52,357 nt of DNA from Candidatus Brocadia sp. (GTDB lineage: Bacteria; Planctomycetota; Brocadiia; Brocadiales; Brocadiaceae): NCBI GenBank assembly GCA_011525665.1, contig WYAU01000074.1, positions 1-52,357 of the forward strand. The letters are read 5' to 3'. Below are positions 48,085-52,357 of this stretch, piece after piece (the stretch's first letter is position 1; the number at the start of each line of letters is the position of its first letter). The notes below the pieces were generated by a model, which worked only from the letters and a program-made list of their open reading frames with translations, did no database searches and had not been told where the DNA came from. The position numbers were made by a program, and so were the translations under genes.

Positions 48085-49056
48085 ATGGTGAGACACAGTG
48101 AGGACGAGGCGAATTTTTTTCAGCCGCTAGACCTCAGCAAAATTAAGACGTACTCAATAAAAGAACGAAAAAATCTCTCGAATATCAACCTGTTCGCCAA
48201 ACCTGTCTTACCCGCGGATGGAATACATGCCTTTTTCGAATCCCTGCCGGATATCCTGGCTTCGGCTGATTTACGGAGGGTAATTGGTGCAATAGTTCAG
48301 GCGTATCAGAACAAGTGCCCCGTAGTAATGGCGCTTGGCGCACATGTCATAAAGTGTGGCCTGTCACCGTTAATTATAGACCTCGTGAACCGCCGCATAA
48401 TAACCGCCATCGCCATGAATGGCGCTGCTGCGATCCATGATTATGAAGTCTCGCTCATCGGAGCGACTTCTGAGGACGTGGCTGAAAGTTTAAAAGACGG
48501 CAGTTTTGGTATGGCAAAAGAGACGGCAGAGGCATTTCAGGCCGCCTCTGCTCACGGGATGAAAGGTGGGAGGGGCCTGGGACGGGCGCTGGGGTACAAA
48601 ATCATTGAAGAAAAGAATGCGTACAACGACCTGAGCCTGCTGGCCCTGGGTGTAAGGCGGAATATCCCAATTACAGTTCACGTTGCGCTGGGAACCGACA
48701 CCATACACATGCATCCGAACATTTCCGGGAAGGATTTAGGAGAAGCCAGCCATATTGACTTTAAAATCCTTGCTTCTGTGGTTTCACGGCTCGAAGGAGG
48801 GGTGTGGCTTAATGTGGGTTCCGCAGTCATTATGCCGGAGGTTTTCCTGAAGGCAATCAGTATTGCACGGAACCTCGGTCATAAGGTTGAAAATTTTGTA
48901 ACGGTAAACATGGACATGATTCAGCATTACAGGCCGCAGACCAATGTTGTAAAAAGGCCAACCCGGTACGGATATGCGATTACAGGCCATCATGAGATTA
49001 TGCTGCCTCTGCTGAGGATGGGTGTTCTCTCAAAGCTTGGTACAGGAGATGAATAA
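48085..49056 (+). CDS. Deoxyhypusine-synthase-like protein
   Basis: 323 residues. Text such as GAHVIKCGLSPLIIDLVNRR, AIAMNGAAAIHDYEVSLIG and GGVWLNVGSAVIMPEVFLKA is like the Rossmann-type NAD fold of the deoxyhypusine synthase family, as used in bacterial homologues that make homospermidine or act on unknown substrates. The key Lys and the DHS-specific end are not confirmed. Bacteria lack eIF5A, so a role in polyamine or other metabolism is more likely. AAAGGAAG lies before ATG 48085. The protein overlaps the start of the following gene by eight bases. Confidence 0.45.
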   Translation: MVRHSEDEANFFQPLDLSKIKTYSIKERKNLSNINLFAKPVLPADGIHAFFESLPDILASADLRRVIGAIVQAYQNKCPVVMALGAHVIKCGLSPLIIDLVNRRIITAIAMNGAAAIHDYEVSLIGATSEDVAESLKDGSFGMAKETAEAFQAASAHGMKGGRGLGRALGYKIIEEKNAYNDLSLLALGVRRNIPITVHVALGTDTIHMHPNISGKDLGEASHIDFKILASVVSRLEGGVWLNVGSAVIMPEVFLKAISIARNLGHKVENFVTVNMDMIQHYRPQTNVVKRPTRYGYAITGHHEIMLPLLRMGVLSKLGTGDE

Positions 49057-49693
49057 GGCCAAAACTATTATAAAAATATATCAAAAGATGTTTGATGCAC
49101 TGGGTCCACAGCAATGGTGGCCGGGAGAAACCCCTTTTGAGATTGTCATTGGCGCCATATTGACACAGAATACCAACTGGTCAAACGTTGAGAAGGCTAT
49201 CAAAAACCTTAAGACCGCCGGCAGGCTTTCTCCCGAAGGCATTTACGAAGTAAGTGTAGCAGAACTGGCGCAGCTTATTCGCCCGTCGGGTTTTTTTAAC
49301 GTTAAGGCAACGCGGATAAAGACGTTTATCACCTGGCTGTTTTCCCGATACGAAGGTAGTCTCCCCCGGATGTTTAACAGGGACTTGCAATCACTCCGGG
49401 ATGAACTGCTTTCCGTAAGGGGCATCGGGCCGGAAACAGCAGATTCTATTTTATTGTACGCAGGGAATCTGCCTACATTTGTTGTGGATGCTTATACCCA
49501 CAGGATTTTGTCACGGCATGGTTTTATTTCCGAAGAGAGCACCTATGATGAAATGAAGTCTTTCTTTGAAGAAAACCTTCCCAGAGATGTGAAGTTATTT
49601 AATGAATACCATGCCTTACTGGTAAACATCGGAAAGAGATTCTGTAAGCCTAAGAAGGTCTGTGAACCGTGTCCTTTAAGAGATTTCTTGTAA
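49049..49693 (+). CDS. MagIII-like HhH-GPD DNA glycosylase
   Basis: 214 residues from ATG 49049 (AGGAG directly before it; GTG 49022 is an alternative). It belongs to the endonuclease III superfamily: ETPFEIVIGAILTQNTNWSN, the helix-hairpin-helix LLSVRGIGPETADSILLYAG and the catalytic Asp in FVVDAYTHRI. The Lys of endonuclease III (GRKTAN) is replaced by Glu (GPETAD), as in MagIII-type 3-methyladenine glycosylases, so it is likely a monofunctional glycosylase. The C-terminal iron-sulfur loop, CKPKKVCEPCPL, has only three cysteines; the fourth is absent. It overlaps the upstream gene. Confidence 0.8.
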   Translation: MNKAKTIIKIYQKMFDALGPQQWWPGETPFEIVIGAILTQNTNWSNVEKAIKNLKTAGRLSPEGIYEVSVAELAQLIRPSGFFNVKATRIKTFITWLFSRYEGSLPRMFNRDLQSLRDELLSVRGIGPETADSILLYAGNLPTFVVDAYTHRILSRHGFISEESTYDEMKSFFEENLPRDVKLFNEYHALLVNIGKRFCKPKKVCEPCPLRDFL

Positions 49694-49810
49694 TTTTGTA
49701 ATAGTTCAGGCGCCAGGACATAAAGCAGATAGTTTTTTGTCTCGGCGCCTTTGTGACTTTGTGGTGAAACTACTGCGGCAAACTGCCGCGGTTATTTCTG
49801 GAGTAATACA

Positions 49811-51097
49811 ATGACAGATACTGAGGTATTAATAAAAGGCGGGCATGTTGTGGACCCTGTCGCCGGGCTTGATGGCCGTGCAGATATCTTTATTAAGGAT
49901 GGCAGGATACTAACAATTTCACATGATATTAAGGCAAGTAACAATACCAGGGTCATTGATGCAACCTCGAAATATGTAATCCCGGGCTTAATCGACTGCC
50001 ATGTGCATCTCCGGGAACCTGGCCTGGAATATAAAGAAACCATCGAGACGGGTTCCCGGGCAGCGGCAATGGGTGGTTATACGACCCTGATATGCGAACC
50101 GAACACCATTCCCCCCATTGACTCGCTGGAGATGGTGGAATCCTTCATGGAAAGGGTTTATCAGAAAAGCGTGGTCAATATCTATACAAAGGCATGTATC
50201 ACGAAGGGATTATTGGGTGAAGAATTAACGGATATCGGCAAACTGGCAACGGATAAACGGGTGCGCGCCCTCTCAGATGACGGCAATCCCGTATTTTACG
50301 AAGCATTAATAAAAAAGGCCTGTGAAATGGCCTCACGATACAAACTAATCATCAGTCCGCATTGTGAAGATTCTCAAATCTCTTTGGACAAGGCGAAAGA
50401 AAATGTCCATGTTGCCCGTTTTCCCGGAAAGCCATTTAGCCATGAAACAGACTTTGTCCTGAGAGAAATCAAATGTACGGAACAAGCCAGGGGATGGCTG
50501 CACGTTTCGCACGTGAGCCTGAAAAGCACCCTGGAGGTTATCCGGCAGGCAAAAGAAAGAGGTATTGCAAATATCACCTGTGAAGTTACACCGCACCATT
50601 TGCTGTTGGATGAAGGATTCAGGGATGCAAGCGGAAACGTGCCGAAGACCAATCCCCCCTTGCGTTCCCGGGAAGACAGGGAGGCGCTCCAGAAAAGCTT
50701 GTCCAATGGTTTAGTCGATGTCATAGCCACAGACCATGCCCCCCACACCCACGATGATATAAAGAAAGGGGCGTCGGGTTTTGTGGGACTTGAAAATGCA
50801 CTTGGCGTTATTCTCACCAAACTGGTCCATCCTGGCGTCCTGTCATTGAAAGAGGTCGTTCAAAAAATGTCTGCCAATCCTGCACGGATATTTAATGTCG
50901 CCGGAGGCAGTCTGGCAGTAGGCATGCCGGCAGATATTGCCGTTATTGATTTACATAAAGAATGGACGGTTGACGTAGAAAAATTTGAGTCAAAGGCCAG
51001 GAACTGCCCCTTTCATGGTTGGAAATTAAAGGGACAGGTCGTAACCACCCTTGTTGGTGGAAAGGTAATCGTTGAAAATGGCCGGATGGTATGTTAA
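49811..51097 (+). CDS. pyrC: Dihydroorotase
   Basis: 428 residues, typical of the class I enzyme. It closes carbamoyl-aspartate to dihydroorotate in pyrimidine synthesis. Metal-binding DCHVHLREPG is near residue 60, and ATDHAPHTHDD and PRTNPPLRSREDREALQ-like text (KTNPPLRSREDREAL) are present, as is SHVSLKSTLEVIRQAK. The metal-bridging Lys position is not clearly identified. TTCTGGAG precedes the ATG. It overlaps the next gene by seven bases (ATGTTAA), so translation is probably coupled. No other pyr genes are adjacent. Confidence 0.93.
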   Translation: MTDTEVLIKGGHVVDPVAGLDGRADIFIKDGRILTISHDIKASNNTRVIDATSKYVIPGLIDCHVHLREPGLEYKETIETGSRAAAMGGYTTLICEPNTIPPIDSLEMVESFMERVYQKSVVNIYTKACITKGLLGEELTDIGKLATDKRVRALSDDGNPVFYEALIKKACEMASRYKLIISPHCEDSQISLDKAKENVHVARFPGKPFSHETDFVLREIKCTEQARGWLHVSHVSLKSTLEVIRQAKERGIANITCEVTPHHLLLDEGFRDASGNVPKTNPPLRSREDREALQKSLSNGLVDVIATDHAPHTHDDIKKGASGFVGLENALGVILTKLVHPGVLSLKEVVQKMSANPARIFNVAGGSLAVGMPADIAVIDLHKEWTVDVEKFESKARNCPFHGWKLKGQVVTTLVGGKVIVENGRMVC

Positions 51098-51756
51098 TCA
51101 TCATCGACGGATATAACTTTATCTTTACTGTACCCGCCTTAGAAAAGCACGTGGGAATCAATCGTATTGAACCCGTACGCGACTACCTAATCTCCCTATT
51201 TTCAAAATACAAAGAAAAAACACACTACGATGTGATTGTTGTGTTTGATGGCAATTATACCCAGGCGGCCTTACCAAAAAAACAAACCCGCTCTGGTATT
51301 AGCGTTATTTATTCAAAATCGGGCATTAGTGCCGATACAGAGATCAAAAACATCACAAGCCTTTGCCAAAACCCCAGAGATGTTCACATTGTAACGTATG
51401 ACAATGATATAAAACGACATGTCAGAAAATGCGGGTGTCATATTATTGAGCCGAAGGCAATGTATAAAGAGATCCTGGAGATTTTACAGAAAGACGAAAA
51501 AAAAACATCAGATGAACCCGAGAGTAAACAGAAAGGGCCATCGGAAGAGGATGCACGATACTGGAAAGATGTTTTTAAAAACCTTCCCGATGAAGAGACA
51601 AAGCCGTGCATGATAAAGACACACACGCCACGAATACAGAAAAAAAAGAAAACACCACACACGGAAGATGAACCACAGTATAAATATCAAGGGCCTTCTG
51701 CCGATGAGACACTCTACTGGATCCGTATTTTTAAAGAAAACGGGGGGCATGAATAA
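51091..51756 (+). CDS. YacP/Rae1-like NYN-domain protein with C-terminal repeats
   Basis: 221 residues. The N-terminal NYN/PIN-like nuclease domain (about 1-130) shows MLIIIDGYNFIFTVPALEKH, VIVVFDGNYTQ and VTYDNDIKRHVRKCG, with the acidic residues of the fold. YacP/Rae1 in Bacillus is a ribosome-associated mRNA endonuclease. The C-terminus is a Lys/Glu-rich linker carrying two copies of a short motif, GPSEEDARYWKDVFKN (about 149-164) and GPSADETLYWIRIFKE (about 201-216). This tail is not part of the normal family. It is coupled to pyrC and to the VanZ-like gene. Confidence 0.8.
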   Translation: MLIIIDGYNFIFTVPALEKHVGINRIEPVRDYLISLFSKYKEKTHYDVIVVFDGNYTQAALPKKQTRSGISVIYSKSGISADTEIKNITSLCQNPRDVHIVTYDNDIKRHVRKCGCHIIEPKAMYKEILEILQKDEKKTSDEPESKQKGPSEEDARYWKDVFKNLPDEETKPCMIKTHTPRIQKKKKTPHTEDEPQYKYQGPSADETLYWIRIFKENGGHE

Positions 51757-52174
51757 AAAGATCGGAGTACACGGGATTTTCAAATCTATATTAACCGTAG
51801 CTTACGCCTCTTTCATATACTACGCATCCTCCCGGGACATCTCTTCTGTTTCCCTTCCGACATTCTCTGACAAACTTATACATTTCGGGGTTTTTGGCCT
51901 CCTGTGCCTCATGATCTGCTGGACGCTTTCTTCTGTCACCATAGGAAATAAATGGATATATAAAATTATCCTGGCGATAGGCATCACCTCCCTCTATGGC
52001 GCATCGGATGAGATCCACCAACTCTTTACCCCAAACCGTTCGGTAGAAATCCTCGACTGGCTGGCTGATACCCTTGGCGCCGTTACCGCCGGTTTTTTCT
52101 GGCATGTGATAGCGTATAAACGGCAAACAAAGAAAAAACTCCTTGCAATGGAAAAAAGGCCGGTCAAGGTGTAG
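51749..52174 (+). CDS. VanZ-like membrane protein
   Basis: 141 residues from ATG 51749, which overlaps the stop of the previous gene by eight bases; the frame is open 27 codons upstream but unsupported. Three or four membrane helices are present. The VanZ signature is SDKLIHFGVFGLLCLMICWT and YGASDEIHQLFTPNRSVEIL followed by DWLADTLGA. VanZ gives low teicoplanin resistance in enterococci, but most homologues have no known function. There is no vancomycin gene cluster nearby. Translation is coupled to the NYN gene. Confidence 0.85.
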   Translation: MNKKIGVHGIFKSILTVAYASFIYYASSRDISSVSLPTFSDKLIHFGVFGLLCLMICWTLSSVTIGNKWIYKIILAIGITSLYGASDEIHQLFTPNRSVEILDWLADTLGAVTAGFFWHVIAYKRQTKKKLLAMEKRPVKV

Positions 52175-52332
52175 GGAAAACCGACCCCTAAATTCTGCAA
52201 TTGTCTTAAAAGATGTGAATCAGAAATAACACCTAGCCCGGATTTTTCACCGAAGAGATAGAAATCCCCTGTTGTTTATGGTATAAGATGTTTGTAAAGA
52301 ACAGATTATACACAACAGGAGGAGGGTTGAAG

Positions 52333-52357
52333 GTGAAAACAGGGTGTAAAGATGCAA
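52333..52357 (+). CDS. Possible start of a gene cut off by the window end
   Basis: GTG at 52333 follows GGAGGAGGG (52319-52326) and opens a frame (MKTGCKDA...) to the end of the window. A CCTGTTGT / ACAACAGG inverted repeat (52268-52275 and 52312-52319) sits just before it. Nothing further can be said. Confidence 0.2.

Overview
The window looks like chromosome from a Gram-negative planctomycete, most likely an anammox bacterium of the Kuenenia/Brocadia type. The clues are lipid A genes (lpxB, lpxK), a very large secreted S-layer-like protein similar in size and style to the known Kuenenia S-layer protein, two tandem formate/nitrite channels beside a TDT-family channel, and many short palindromic intergenic repeats. 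No rRNA, tRNA, CRISPR array or intact insertion sequence was seen. Assignment to a genus is inference; no database search was possible.

Region by region. 1-0.8 kb is a long regulatory leader: a good promoter, a GEMM-I (cyclic di-GMP-I) riboswitch and an overlapping terminator, in front of an AsmA-like envelope protein gene. 2.1-2.9 kb holds a frameshifted restriction-endonuclease-like gene. 3.1-5.3 kb is a PhoB/PhoR-type two-component pair. 5.5-8.5 kb holds an orphan membrane protein, a bacterial PH-domain protein behind a perfect sigma-70 consensus promoter, and a secreted TPR protein. 8.5-13.3 kb (minus strand) holds a polyprenyl-phosphate sugar transferase, a B12-binding radical SAM enzyme, a YifB/ComM ATPase and a small DUF542 (ScdA_N) protein. 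13.7-16.8 kb (plus strand) is an anion-transport block: one TDT/SLAC1-type channel and two FNT channels. lpxB follows.

18.5-19.3 kb is a small decayed island of gene fragments. 19.4-28.0 kb (minus strand) holds an RmlD-like reductase, an acyl-CoA synthetase and the replication block traR/dksA - gyrB - dciA - dnaN - dnaA. dnaA is divergent from the S-layer-like gene, and each has a near-consensus promoter; the S-layer mRNA would have a leader of about 450 nt. Downstream of the S-layer gene and its terminator lie type II secretion genes (gspH, gspG, gspE), which suggests but does not prove an export role. The GspE ATPase begins with an MshEN-like c-di-GMP-binding motif, so c-di-GMP may act at two places in this window.

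37-52 kb is mostly housekeeping on the plus strand: pepA, uvrA, a DUF2851 protein, a DUF374 acyltransferase, thiD, an HNH nuclease, lpxK (no ordinary start codon), a 2[4Fe-4S] ferredoxin, a deoxyhypusine-synthase-like protein, a MagIII-like glycosylase, pyrC, a YacP-like NYN protein and a VanZ-like protein. The 44.4-45.1 kb gap contains a 134-bp nested inverted repeat resembling a MITE, plus further palindromes.
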